DNA of 64,000 nucleotides from an uncultured Planctomycetota bacterium (lineage in GTDB: Bacteria > Planctomycetota > Phycisphaerae > UBA1845 > Fen-1342). Location: contig CAADGL010000019.1 of NCBI GenBank assembly GCA_900696525.1, positions 1 to 64,000 of the forward strand, written 5' to 3'. Numbering within the stretch: the stretch's first letter is position 1; each line of letters begins with the position of its first letter. The position numbers were made by a program, and so were the translations under genes. Below the pieces are notes generated by a model that did not search any database, was not told the origin of the DNA, and worked only from the letters and a program-made list of their open reading frames with translations. This document shows positions 44,901 through 51,699 of the stretch, one piece after another.

Positions 44901-46097
44901 CAGCACCACGTAGGCACCCGGCGGCAGCGGCGAAGCGGTCGTCACCCCGCCGCGCCACCAGTCGAACGGCGTGTCGACGGAGGTGTCGAGCGTCTGCGTG
45001 AAGACGACGGCGCCGCTGGCGGGCAGCGCCGCTTCGGCGAAGAAGCCGCGGCGTTCCTCCAGCCACGCGACCAGGTCGACGTGGCGCAGCTCGACCCGAA
45101 CGTCGTGCAGATTGCGCGTCCGCAGCCGCAACTCCACTGGTTCGCCAGGTGCGATCACCTCGGCGAATTCCGGGTGGATCGCCGGCCGGCGGATCTCGTC
45201 CCGGGCCGCCGCGGCGCGCCGGGCGCGCAGCGGATCAGGCGCTCGGGCGGCGGCATCATACAGATCGAGCGCCAGCGACCAGCGCCGCTGCTGTTCGTGC
45301 CGCGCGGCGAGCGCCAAGGCTGCGTCGGCCGCGGAGGCGTCCATCGGCCGGGCTGCTGCGAGCCGGGCCAGCAGCGCCTCGCCCTCTTCGGCGCCGTCCG
45401 GCTGGTCGAGCAGCCAGCGCGCCAGCACCAGGTCGATCGCCGCCGCCGTCGGCGCCAGCGCCGGCTGCTGAGCGGCGGCGGCGCGCAAGCGCTCGATCTG
45501 CGCGCGGCGGATGCGTCGGGCATCGGCGGCGGTCTGCGGCGCGCCGATGCCCAGGCGCTTCGGCAGCGATTCCCACTCGCCGAACTTCGTCCATGTTTCG
45601 GCCAATGCCAGGTAGGCGGCGCCGAGCCGCGGCCATTCGCGCTGGACCTCGAAACGCCGCGCCGCCTCGATCAGCATCGACAGCGCGTCCGCGGTCTCGT
45701 CCAGAGCCAGGTGCGCGACGCCCCCGGCCAGCAGCACGTCCGGGCGCTCCAGGAGCGTCGGGTCCTGCTGCGCGAGCCGCGCGATCTGCGACCGGCCGGC
45801 CAGCCGCTGGCTGCGCGACGGATCGCGCAGCATCGCCAACCCTTCGAGCGCCTCGGCGTCGAAGCGCACGGCCGGGCTTCGCGCGCGGGCGCCGATCGCG
45901 CGGCCGCGCTCCTGCGCGGCGGCGTACTGTCCGGCGTCATACAATGCGAACGCATCAGCCAGCTCCGGCGACCAGCCGGCGGGCACGTCCGCCGCCGTCG
46001 CGCACGCCAGCGTGACCGTCAGCGTGGCGAGCCATGAGGCGCGGACGGCCTGGTGGCCGACGAACGGACGCGTCGATTCGCGTGTACGGGTGCTCAT
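41988..46097 (-). CDS. Alpha-2-macroglobulin-like protein without thioester
   Basis: A 1369-residue exported protein with a signal peptide (WLATLTVTLACATAADV) from the ATG at 46097. The first ~320 residues are helical and TPR-like (FALYDAGQYAAAQERGRAIG). Beta-rich MG-type domains follow (ELRLRTRNLHDVRVEL; GAYVVLVSGRESGG). Near residues 1030-1090 is the A2M-domain pattern WVDSRAARDGRARFEVPLPG and then IVTDSPPELLVGDRTVVSARV. The CxEQ thioester motif and the helical thioester domain are absent, and the protein ends about where they would begin. A protease-trap role is therefore unlikely; a surface or scaffold role is possible. Confidence 0.7.
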   Translation of the reverse strand: MSTRTRESTRPFVGHQAVRASWLATLTVTLACATAADVPAGWSPELADAFALYDAGQYAAAQERGRAIGARARSPAVRFDAEALEGLAMLRDPSRSQRLAGRSQIARLAQQDPTLLERPDVLLAGGVAHLALDETADALSMLIEAARRFEVQREWPRLGAAYLALAETWTKFGEWESLPKRLGIGAPQTAADARRIRRAQIERLRAAAAQQPALAPTAAAIDLVLARWLLDQPDGAEEGEALLARLAAARPMDASAADAALALAARHEQQRRWSLALDLYDAAARAPDPLRARRAAAARDEIRRPAIHPEFAEVIAPGEPVELRLRTRNLHDVRVELRHVDLVAWLEERRGFFAEAALPASGAVVFTQTLDTSVDTPFDWWRGGVTTASPLPPGAYVVLVSGRESGGAEQQARRLLLASHLRGVGLAGRDRGVLWAYADAGGPPDLGARATAAFWMAGTYVPARPEMRDGVAAFSLPDERLALRDRRWVALLVSGEHLALCRGQLPPKQPERDETARVLLAGAPRARAGDEYTLFGFVHEPSADAEPNALLTIDLVDGGERIRASQPAHVTHAGTFLATLRLPVDAGGELLGAIVRRGGRVIENARGRFVVQVASGDDARLELAVRGPRHMRPDQPPVLDVLATYPWGLPRADMRVRAICRALAPGAAPADDLNDRWARAGPIPTRAMLDGRGRARLLPPFGDLAVSESATVYGVWLTATGWDTRIATASLTVLSEPGPLLWALPVGAPPRVGEPMALSVGFHDAQGIVSGPPALEIRHGDTPVASPGVTLALDGWRSESWTPTSPGAHEAVVRMSQGDTETVRRFPFDVAADEGGGWLTCTAGRRAEGVRAVLRGTYRGPLLAAVLGGEPLAARAISMTAEVHEALLPAPRAARHARVVVIVPRGGAHCVVVAPPTAPDEEQPSLDVRFDAEPLRPASSIGVEIGCTFQPGQDAPPDAIVTARLVLPEPDFGLPWAGGEPRPAVAALAGDVRTSFESAAMFDGDGGARGGALERFAPLSDALVAAYLAGPTFWVDSRAARDGRARFEVPLPGDARRAILVVAAQTRADELVTRIIPLALDAGLSIVTDSPPELLVGDRTVVSARVVSARAANVRLRLDPGPGLRVESLRARPEAISLRPASNGSFELALPADAPVSLVATVEAVAAAHGQCAWAFEGPDGRQAEVSDYVVRSVPPPATAGGLRDGGLSAGAPVRIRRVLTVLERPRLTAPDDPLGPSEPAAGMPSTTWPQTPVHEHTRLRPGDLVLVREEIEVLGGLKHVRWEQAVPAHSHVSRSDQRDRQDIGRLGPPRADRAEWTARELPVGAYRNEYVLAMMRPGACTLAAPTVVADGVPLEVAAESVVLVVESP

Positions 46098-46147
46098 GGT
46101 GTCATTATGCCGCCACCGGCAAGTGGTGCGCGGGATGGCGGCGGCGG

Positions 46148-47107
46148 TCAGCGCTGCCGGACGAAGCTCTCCAGCGAGATTCCCGTCCGCGGGCGCACGG
46201 CTTCGATGTCTTCGAGGAAGCGGCGAGCATCCTGGTGATAGCCCGCCGTGGGCCGCAGGCCCGGAACGAGGCGCCGCCAGTAGGCGTTGAAATGCTCCAT
46301 CAGGACCTCGCGCAGGTACTTGGCCAGCATGCTGGCCAGGGCCACCGGCAGAAACGCCTGGTCGGCCTCGACGACGAACGTGATGCGCCACAGCGCCGCC
46401 CGGACGCGCAGCTCGTAGGCGCTGCGGTTGGGCGAGATATCCAGCTCGCGCAGCCCCGCGCCGGGAAACAAGGCCAGCAGCAGGTCGCGGTAGTTCGTGC
46501 GCCCGCCCAGGTGGTCGACGACCACGTGCAGCTCGTCGTCGCCCGCGGCGTTGGCCGACGCCGCCAGCAGGTCCAACACGTGCTCCAGCAGCACGGACGC
46601 CTTGTTGTCGGTCTGGGCGACGCGCTGGTTGAAGCGCCGCGGCGACACGGTTCGCGCCATGAGCCCGGCGCAGGCCACGCCCGCGCGCCGGCACTCGGCG
46701 GCAAGCCGGCCGGCGATCGCCTGGTACGCACCATGAACCGGATCGAGCGGCAGCGCCGGGTCGGCGGCCGCCTCCCAGGGTAGCGCCGTGTCCGCGTCAG
46801 ACGGGCAGCCGAGCGCCGCGCGCAGCTCGCCCAGCGTTCGGCAGGGCAGCCCCGCCGCCTGGGCGCACGCCAGCACCGGGCGCTCCAGCGAGCCGAGGCC
46901 GCGCTTGCGGTCGAAGACGCGCTTGGAGTCGTCGATGCGGAGCAGCGCGTCGCCGCGGCTGTCCGCGCGCCCCACGCAGCTCCGGAGCAGCTTCCAGAGG
47001 TCGGCTTGTGCGTGCTGCGGTGGGACGCGCCAGAGGCTGGCCGCGACGACCAGCGGTCCGAGCGTCGGCCCGTAGCCGGCTTCGTCGATGCCCGCGACCA
47101 ACGGCAT
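46148..47107 (-). CDS. rnhB: RNase HII-like protein, long form
   Basis: A 319-residue protein opening with GIDEAGYGPTLGPLVVAA, the RNase HII active-site strand (Asp8, Glu9). IDDSKRVFD fits the usual LDDSK block and VVVDHLGG the third acid; LASMLAKYLREVLM corresponds to the SIxAKVxRD helix, ending in AGYHQDARRF. Common RNase HII proteins have 200-260 residues; this form carries extra sequence between about 60 and 150. It would cut RNA in RNA/DNA hybrids. It is the last gene of the operon beginning at 49226, starting one base after the mlaE stop. Confidence 0.78.
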   Translation of the reverse strand: MPLVAGIDEAGYGPTLGPLVVAASLWRVPPQHAQADLWKLLRSCVGRADSRGDALLRIDDSKRVFDRKRGLGSLERPVLACAQAAGLPCRTLGELRAALGCPSDADTALPWEAAADPALPLDPVHGAYQAIAGRLAAECRRAGVACAGLMARTVSPRRFNQRVAQTDNKASVLLEHVLDLLAASANAAGDDELHVVVDHLGGRTNYRDLLLALFPGAGLRELDISPNRSAYELRVRAALWRITFVVEADQAFLPVALASMLAKYLREVLMEHFNAYWRRLVPGLRPTAGYHQDARRFLEDIEAVRPRTGISLESFVRQR

Positions 47108-47108
47108 G

Positions 47109-47963
47109 TCACCAGCCCAGCACGTAGAAGACCGCGGTGAAGACCGTGTCGGCGCCGATCAGCGCCACGATGCTCTTGACGACGGTCGTCGTCGTCGCGC
47201 GGCCCACGCCCTCGGCGCCGCCGCGCACGTTGAGCCCCTCGTAACAGGCGAGCGTGGCGACAATGGCGCCGAAGACGACGGACTTCGACAGGCCCGTCAG
47301 GTAGTCCGTGAGGTCGACGGCGCTGCGCGTCAGGTCGATGTACACCTGCGGGCTCACGTCGAGGATCAGCGTCGCCGTCAGGAATCCACCGAACACGCCC
47401 ACCAGGTCGGCGACGATCGTCAGGCCGATCATCATCAGGGCGGTCGCGAGCACGCGCGGCACGACCAGGAAGCCGATCGGGTCGAGCGCGTGCGCCCGCA
47501 GCGCCTTGATCTCCTCGCCCTCGACCATGGCGCCCAGCTCGGCCGCGATCGACGCGCCGGCAAAGCCGCTCAGCAGGATGGCGGTGATCAGCGGGCCAAG
47601 CTCGCGGAAGATCGCGATCGCCACGATGTCGGCCACGCGCTCGAGCTGCCCGTACGAATCCAGGGTCGGCGCCATGTTCAACGCCAGGATCACGCCGATG
47701 AACACCTGCACCAGCGCCACGATCGGCAGGCTGCGCACGCCGACGCGAACGCTCTGGGCCGCCAGCGACTCCAGCCGCAGGTAGCCGAACGCCGACAGCC
47801 GCCGCGGCACCGCTCGCCGCAGCGTCGCGGCCAGCAGCCGCACGAGTCCGCCGAAGTACGCCAGGGCCCGGGCGCTGCTCTCGCCGGCGGCGCGCAGCCG
47901 CCCGCCGAGGGCGACGAGCGGGCGGGCCCAGGCGGGCGGCGGCGCGTGCGGCGCGGCACTCAT
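47109..47963 (-). CDS. mlaE: MlaE-type ABC transporter permease
   Basis: A 284-residue inner-membrane permease of lipid-transport (Mla/MCE) systems. The family block is clear: FIGVILALNMAPTLDSYG, RELGPLITAILLSGFAGASI, AAELGAMVEGEEIKALRAHA and PIGFLVVPRVLA. About five or six membrane helices are visible after a basic N-terminus of ~75 residues. The ATPase MlaF and MCE protein MlaD normally next to it are not in the window. Its start overlaps the stop of the STAS gene by four bases (47960-47963), so the two are coupled. Confidence 0.92.
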   Translation of the reverse strand: MSAAPHAPPPAWARPLVALGGRLRAAGESSARALAYFGGLVRLLAATLRRAVPRRLSAFGYLRLESLAAQSVRVGVRSLPIVALVQVFIGVILALNMAPTLDSYGQLERVADIVAIAIFRELGPLITAILLSGFAGASIAAELGAMVEGEEIKALRAHALDPIGFLVVPRVLATALMMIGLTIVADLVGVFGGFLTATLILDVSPQVYIDLTRSAVDLTDYLTGLSKSVVFGAIVATLACYEGLNVRGGAEGVGRATTTTVVKSIVALIGADTVFTAVFYVLGW

Positions 47964-48310
47964 GACGCCTGGGCCTCGTCGACGCTGTCGGCGATGGTGA
48001 AGAAGCGGTCGAGCCGCGTGATCTCAAAGACGCTGCGCACCTTGGGCTGAAGCCCGGCGAGCACGATGCGCGCCCGGGCGCGCTCGATCTCGCGCTTCAG
48101 CACCACCAGCGTGCCGACGCCCGACGAGTCGATGTAGGTGACCCCCGACATGTCCAGCACGATCCGCTCCAACGGGCCGCGCGCCAGCCCCAGCAGGCTC
48201 GCCTGCAACTCCGGCACGCTCCGGAGGTCGATCTCGCCCGAGAGGTGCACGACGGCCCGCGGCGGCGGCTGCGAAGTCCTGATCTGGACCGGCGCCTGAT
48301 CCTTGCTCAT
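47960..48310 (-). CDS. STAS-domain anti-sigma factor antagonist-like protein
   Basis: A 116-residue single STAS domain, with VVHLSGEIDLRSVPELQ at the start and IVLDMSGVTYIDSSGVGTL in the middle. The DSSG serines (62-63) are the phosphorylation position of SpoIIAA/RsbV. It overlaps the RsbW-like kinase gene upstream and the mlaE gene downstream by four bases each. Two roles fit: an RsbV-type partner for the kinase, or a MlaB-type subunit of the Mla transporter, which is also a lone STAS domain. The adjacent kinase and conserved serine favour the first, without excluding both. Confidence 0.88.
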   Translation of the reverse strand: MSKDQAPVQIRTSQPPPRAVVHLSGEIDLRSVPELQASLLGLARGPLERIVLDMSGVTYIDSSGVGTLVVLKREIERARARIVLAGLQPKVRSVFEITRLDRFFTIADSVDEAQAS

Positions 48311-48768
48311 GAACGCTCCGTCTCTGGCGGCTGGTCGGCGCGGCGCTGGTACTTTCGCATCACCAGCCGCATGCCGCAGTCCCCCGCTTTCGTGTATTCC
48401 ACCGAGTCCATGACGCTGCGAATGATGTGTACGCCCAGCCCCCCGGGACGCACGTCGTCGAGGTCGCGGCCGGCGATCTGCGACGGCTCGACCTGCTTGC
48501 CGAAATCGCGCACCTCGATCTCGACGCCGGGGCCGCGCCGCGGGTCGTCGATCGCGCACACGTTCAGCACGATCTTCTCCCCGGCGCACCCGGAGTAGCC
48601 GTGCCGAATGACGTTCGTCAGCGCCTCGTCCACCGCCAGCGCCAGGTGCGCGATGTCGTCCGACGCCCAGCCGTGCGCCTCGGCCCAATCGGCGATCGCG
48701 TGCCGCGCGCCGGCCAGTTCGCACGGATCGCTCATCAGCTCGAGGTGCAGGTCGCCCGGGCCGCTCAT
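48307..48768 (-). CDS. RsbW/SpoIIAB-like serine kinase, anti-sigma type
   Basis: A 153-residue HATPase_c domain. The N box is LAVDEALTNVIRHGY, the G1 box VRDFGKQV and the G2 box PGGLGVHIIRSVMD. In partner switching such a kinase binds a sigma factor or other target and phosphorylates the STAS antagonist. No sigma factor gene is seen nearby. Start and stop overlap its neighbours by four bases each (48765-48768 and 48307-48310). The ATG at 48768 is chosen for that overlap and normal length. Confidence 0.9.
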   Translation of the reverse strand: MSGPGDLHLELMSDPCELAGARHAIADWAEAHGWASDDIAHLALAVDEALTNVIRHGYSGCAGEKIVLNVCAIDDPRRGPGVEIEVRDFGKQVEPSQIAGRDLDDVRPGGLGVHIIRSVMDSVEYTKAGDCGMRLVMRKYQRRADQPPETERS

Positions 48769-49226
48769 CGCCCGCTCCCGCCCTGCGCCAGCCCGCCGCC
48801 GTCCGCGGAGACGTTGCCCCACGTCCCGGGGGCGGAAGCCTCGGGCCGGGCCGCGCCGGGGCGAACCTGCCCTTCCCGAAGCGCCGTGCGCCAGCGCTGC
48901 ACCGCCGGCGCGCGCCGCGCCTCGCTGTCGTAATAGCGGTACCCGCGCGTTTCCCCGGTCAGCCGCTCCAGCGCCAGGATCGCGTACATCCGCACCGCCG
49001 GGTCGTCGTCCTCCAGCAGGTCAACCAGCGCGTGAATCGCCTCGCGGTCGCCGCGCTCCGCCAAGCGGACGATCGCGCCCGCCCGGTCCGGCGCGTAGCG
49101 CGACGAGAGCTGGGCGCGCGGGTCGGCGGCGGTGCAACCGAGCGCCCCGGCCAGCAAGGCCGCAGGGCACGCCAGCATCGCGGCGCGCCGCCGCGCCGCC
49201 GGCCGGTGCATTGGATACGCGGACAT
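48765..49226 (-). CDS. HEAT-repeat lipoprotein
   Basis: A 153-residue protein. From the ATG at 49226 a basic stretch (HRPAARRRAA) precedes a hydrophobic helix ending ALLAGALGC, a plausible lipobox. Residues 45-90 form HEAT-type repeats (DRAGAIVRLAERGDREAIHAL and VDLLEDDDPAVRMYAILALERL). The C-terminus is low-complexity. It is the first gene of the operon that includes the RsbW-like kinase, STAS protein, MlaE and RNase HII, and could be an envelope sensor or scaffold for it (inference). Confidence 0.7.
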   Translation of the reverse strand: MSAYPMHRPAARRRAAMLACPAALLAGALGCTAADPRAQLSSRYAPDRAGAIVRLAERGDREAIHALVDLLEDDDPAVRMYAILALERLTGETRGYRYYDSEARRAPAVQRWRTALREGQVRPGAARPEASAPGTWGNVSADGGGLAQGGSGR

Positions 49227-49297
49227 GCGCGGATTATAAGTGGGTTTGCGCGGGGCGAAAGGGTCGCCCCGGCGCGGTCGTGGCTCAGTCTGAGTTC

Positions 49298-49380
49298 GGG
49301 GGACCGGCCTCAGGGCCGCTCTTTCTGGAGGAAAGAGCGGCTGTCTGACCCGGAAAAGGCCGGCCGGAGGTCGGTCCCCC
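49298..49380. repeat. 83-base nested inverted repeat
   Basis: The outer arms are perfect for nine bases (GGGGGACCG / CGGTCCCCC) and continue with mismatches (GCCTC / GAGGT). Inside is a second, perfect 10-base-pair hairpin, CCGCTCTTTC / GAAAGAGCGG, with a 5-base loop (49316-49340). It fills most of the gap between the divergent HEAT lipoprotein and DNA ligase genes. It looks like a mobile-type palindromic element; a regulatory role for the divergent promoters is possible. Confidence 0.85.
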
Positions 49381-49409
49381 AGTAAAACGGCCCCCGGCAG
49401 GGGTGCGGC

Positions 49410-50375
49410 ATGGCGACGCGGGGCGGACCAAAGGCCGAGGACCGGCCGATCGAGCTCCCGGAGTACGTGCGGCCGATGCTGGCGCGCAGCACGTCGGAGC
49501 CGTTCGATTCCGAGCGCCACCTGTTCGAGATCAAGTGGGACGGCACACGGGCCGTGGTGTTGGTTGACGGTCGGGGCATGCGGCTGTTCAACCGCCGGCA
49601 GGCGGACCTGCGTGGGCGATACCCGGAGCTCGAGGCGCTGCACGGGTTGCCGGCGGGCACGGCCCTGGACGGGGAGATCGTTGTGCTGTCGGGCGGCAAG
49701 CCGTCGTTCGCCAAGCTGGCGCAGCGCGAGCAGGTCTCCGAGCCGCAGCGGGTGGCGTTGCTGAGTCGCCGGCTGCCGGCGACGCTGGTGGTGTTCGATG
49801 TGCTGTATGCGAGCGGAAAAAGCGTGATGGCGCGGCCGCTGTCGGAGCGCAAGCCGCTGCTGGCGGAGCTCGTGCGCGGGCTGGGCAGCCCGCACGTGAT
49901 CGCCTGCGACTACGTCACCGAGCGCGGGCGACGGTACTTCGAGGAAGTGGAGCGCATCGGCCTGGAGGGCGTCATGGCCAAGCGGCTCGACAGCGCCTAC
50001 CAGCCGGGCAAGCGCACCGACGACTGGCTCAAGATCAAGGTCGCGCGTCTCGCCGAGCTCGACGTGATCGGCTTCACGCTCCAGGAGGGCACGCGCGACA
50101 CGGTCGGGGCCCTGCTGCTCGGCGAAAAGCAGGGCCGGGGCTGGCAGTTCCGCGGCAAGGTCGGCACCGGGTTCACCGAGCGCCAGCGGCTCGACCTGTA
50201 TCGCGAACTCAGCGGGCTGCCCGCGCTCGCCGCGCCGCCGCCCGGCGGTCCGCGCGACGGTGTCTGGCGCCGCTGTGGAAAACGCTGTCGCGTCCGCTAC
50301 TTCGAAATGACCGAGCACGGTATGCTCAGGGGCCCCGTGTTCCAGGGATGGACCGGCGATGAAAAGGACCCGTGA
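49410..50375 (+). CDS. ATP-dependent DNA ligase, LigD-ligase/LigC type
   Basis: A 321-residue ligase. The adenylation motif is FEIKWDGTRAV with Lys42. DGEIVVL (motif III), EGVMAKRLDSAYQPGKRTDD (motif IV) and WLKIK (motif V) follow, then an OB-fold (FTLQEGTRDTVGALLLGE, FRGKVGTGFT). It lacks the polymerase and nuclease domains of full LigD, and no Ku gene is present, so it is a stand-alone ligase of the LigC kind. It would seal nicks, probably in repair. Its last 17 bases overlap the start of the BRCT-HTH-TPR gene, indicating translational coupling. Confidence 0.93.
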   Translation: MATRGGPKAEDRPIELPEYVRPMLARSTSEPFDSERHLFEIKWDGTRAVVLVDGRGMRLFNRRQADLRGRYPELEALHGLPAGTALDGEIVVLSGGKPSFAKLAQREQVSEPQRVALLSRRLPATLVVFDVLYASGKSVMARPLSERKPLLAELVRGLGSPHVIACDYVTERGRRYFEEVERIGLEGVMAKRLDSAYQPGKRTDDWLKIKVARLAELDVIGFTLQEGTRDTVGALLLGEKQGRGWQFRGKVGTGFTERQRLDLYRELSGLPALAAPPPGGPRDGVWRRCGKRCRVRYFEMTEHGMLRGPVFQGWTGDEKDP

Positions 50376-51627
50376 GCCGCGCGAGCGCCCGCCCGTGACG
50401 CCGCCGAGTGACGCGGTTGAGCCGCGCCGCACCGAGTCTGCCGCCGTCGCGGCCGAGGCCTTCGATGCCGGCACGCGTCGCGCCGTGGCCTTTACCGGCC
50501 GCCTGGCCTCGATGAGCCGCCGGGCGCTCGCCGACGCGCTGCGCCGGCTCGACATCATCCCCGTCGAAGACGTGACCCGCCGAACCGCGCTGCTCGTGGT
50601 TGGCCAGCTTGGCTGGCCGCTGCGCGCCGATGGCACGCTCAATCACAAGGTGCAGCAGGCGCTGCGGCTTCAGGGCAGCGGCGGCGGCGTGCGCATCGTG
50701 GGCGAGCGCGATTGGCTCTGTGCCGCCGGACTCGCCGAGGCCGCCGCCGCGCTCGACGAGCGCCAGCGGGCGGAGTCGCTGGCGCCGCGGCTGGGATTGC
50801 CGGCGGCGTCTCTGCGGCAGTGGTTGCGGTTGGGGCTGCTGCCGGGTGATGCGCGCGGGTTTGTTCTGCGCGAGGTAGTGTCGCTGCGGGTGCTGATGGG
50901 GCTGGTGGCGCGCGGCGTCGATCGGCGCGTGCTGCGCGGCAGCCTCCAGCGTCTGCGGCCGGCGCTGCCGGAGGCGGAGGTGGCGTTGCGGCAGCTCGAT
51001 CGTCTGACGCAGCACGACGACGACGTGTTGGCCGAGCTGGACGTGTGCCGCGCCACGCCCGACGGGCAGATGATGCTGGGCTTCGCGGAGCACTCGTCGC
51101 TCGAAGACGCGCCGGTGGTGATCTCGTTCGCCGCGGGCGCCGCGCAGTCGCTGTCGGCGTCGGTGGAGCGGCTGACGTCGGACCAGTGGTTCGAGCGCGG
51201 GCGCCGGCTGGAGGAGCTGGAGCAGTACGAGGCCGCGGCCCGGGCGTATCGGGAGGCGCTCGCGGGCGAGTCGCGATTCCCGGAAGCGTATTTCAACCTT
51301 GGCAACACGCTGCGGGCGCTGGGACGAGCGGAGGCGGCGAGCGAGATGTACCTGCTGGCGCTGGCGCAGGATGCGACGCTGGCCTGCGCCTGGTACAACC
51401 TGGCGGACATCGCCGAGGAGGCGGGCCGCCTGGACGAGGCCGTCGCGTACCTCGAGAAGGCCCTCGAAGCCTGCCCCACCTATGCCGACGCGCACTTCAA
51501 CCTGGCCCACTGCCTCGAAGCCGCCGGCCGCAAGTCCGATGCGGAGCGCCACTGGGCCGGGTATCTGCGCTACGACCAGCAGAGCGAGTGGGCGACGCTG
51601 GCCCGCCGGCGGCTCGGACGCTCGTAG
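50359..51627 (+). CDS. BRCT-HTH-TPR fusion protein
   Basis: A 422-residue protein. Residues 40-125 resemble a BRCT domain: RAVAFTGRLASMSRRALADA, then DVTRRTALLVVGQLG, and a C-terminal helix starting RDWL. Residues 138-200 look like a MerR-type winged helix (LAPRLGLPAASLRQWLRLGL, LREVVSLRVLMGLVARGVD). Residues 275-415 hold at least four TPRs (QWFERGRRLEELEQYEAAAR; FPEAYFNLGNTLRALGRAEA; ACAWYNLADIAEEAGRLDEA; ADAHFNLAHCLEAAGRKSDA). The gene begins inside the ligase gene. A scaffold for DNA repair bound to DNA or chromosomal proteins is inferred; the fusion is not one I recognise as characterised. Confidence 0.85.
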   Translation: MKRTREPRERPPVTPPSDAVEPRRTESAAVAAEAFDAGTRRAVAFTGRLASMSRRALADALRRLDIIPVEDVTRRTALLVVGQLGWPLRADGTLNHKVQQALRLQGSGGGVRIVGERDWLCAAGLAEAAAALDERQRAESLAPRLGLPAASLRQWLRLGLLPGDARGFVLREVVSLRVLMGLVARGVDRRVLRGSLQRLRPALPEAEVALRQLDRLTQHDDDVLAELDVCRATPDGQMMLGFAEHSSLEDAPVVISFAAGAAQSLSASVERLTSDQWFERGRRLEELEQYEAAARAYREALAGESRFPEAYFNLGNTLRALGRAEAASEMYLLALAQDATLACAWYNLADIAEEAGRLDEAVAYLEKALEACPTYADAHFNLAHCLEAAGRKSDAERHWAGYLRYDQQSEWATLARRRLGRS

Positions 51628-51640
51628 CCCAGGGGCTACG
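51623..51640 (+). terminator. Hairpin at the end of the BRCT-HTH-TPR gene
   Basis: CGTAGCC pairs with GGCTACG over a 4-base loop and includes the stop codon (51625-51627). No T-run follows on the plus strand, so termination is uncertain. It may mark the end of the ligase operon in a GC-rich genome. Confidence 0.4.
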
Positions 51641-51699
51641 GCCGCGCGCGTCCGCGACGCCACCGCCAACCAAGCCACCCATGCCGCCGCGCACCCCAC

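Noticed and set aside
49410-50375. Full LigD end-joining system
   Set aside because: Only the ligase module is present; polymerase and nuclease domains and Ku are absent.
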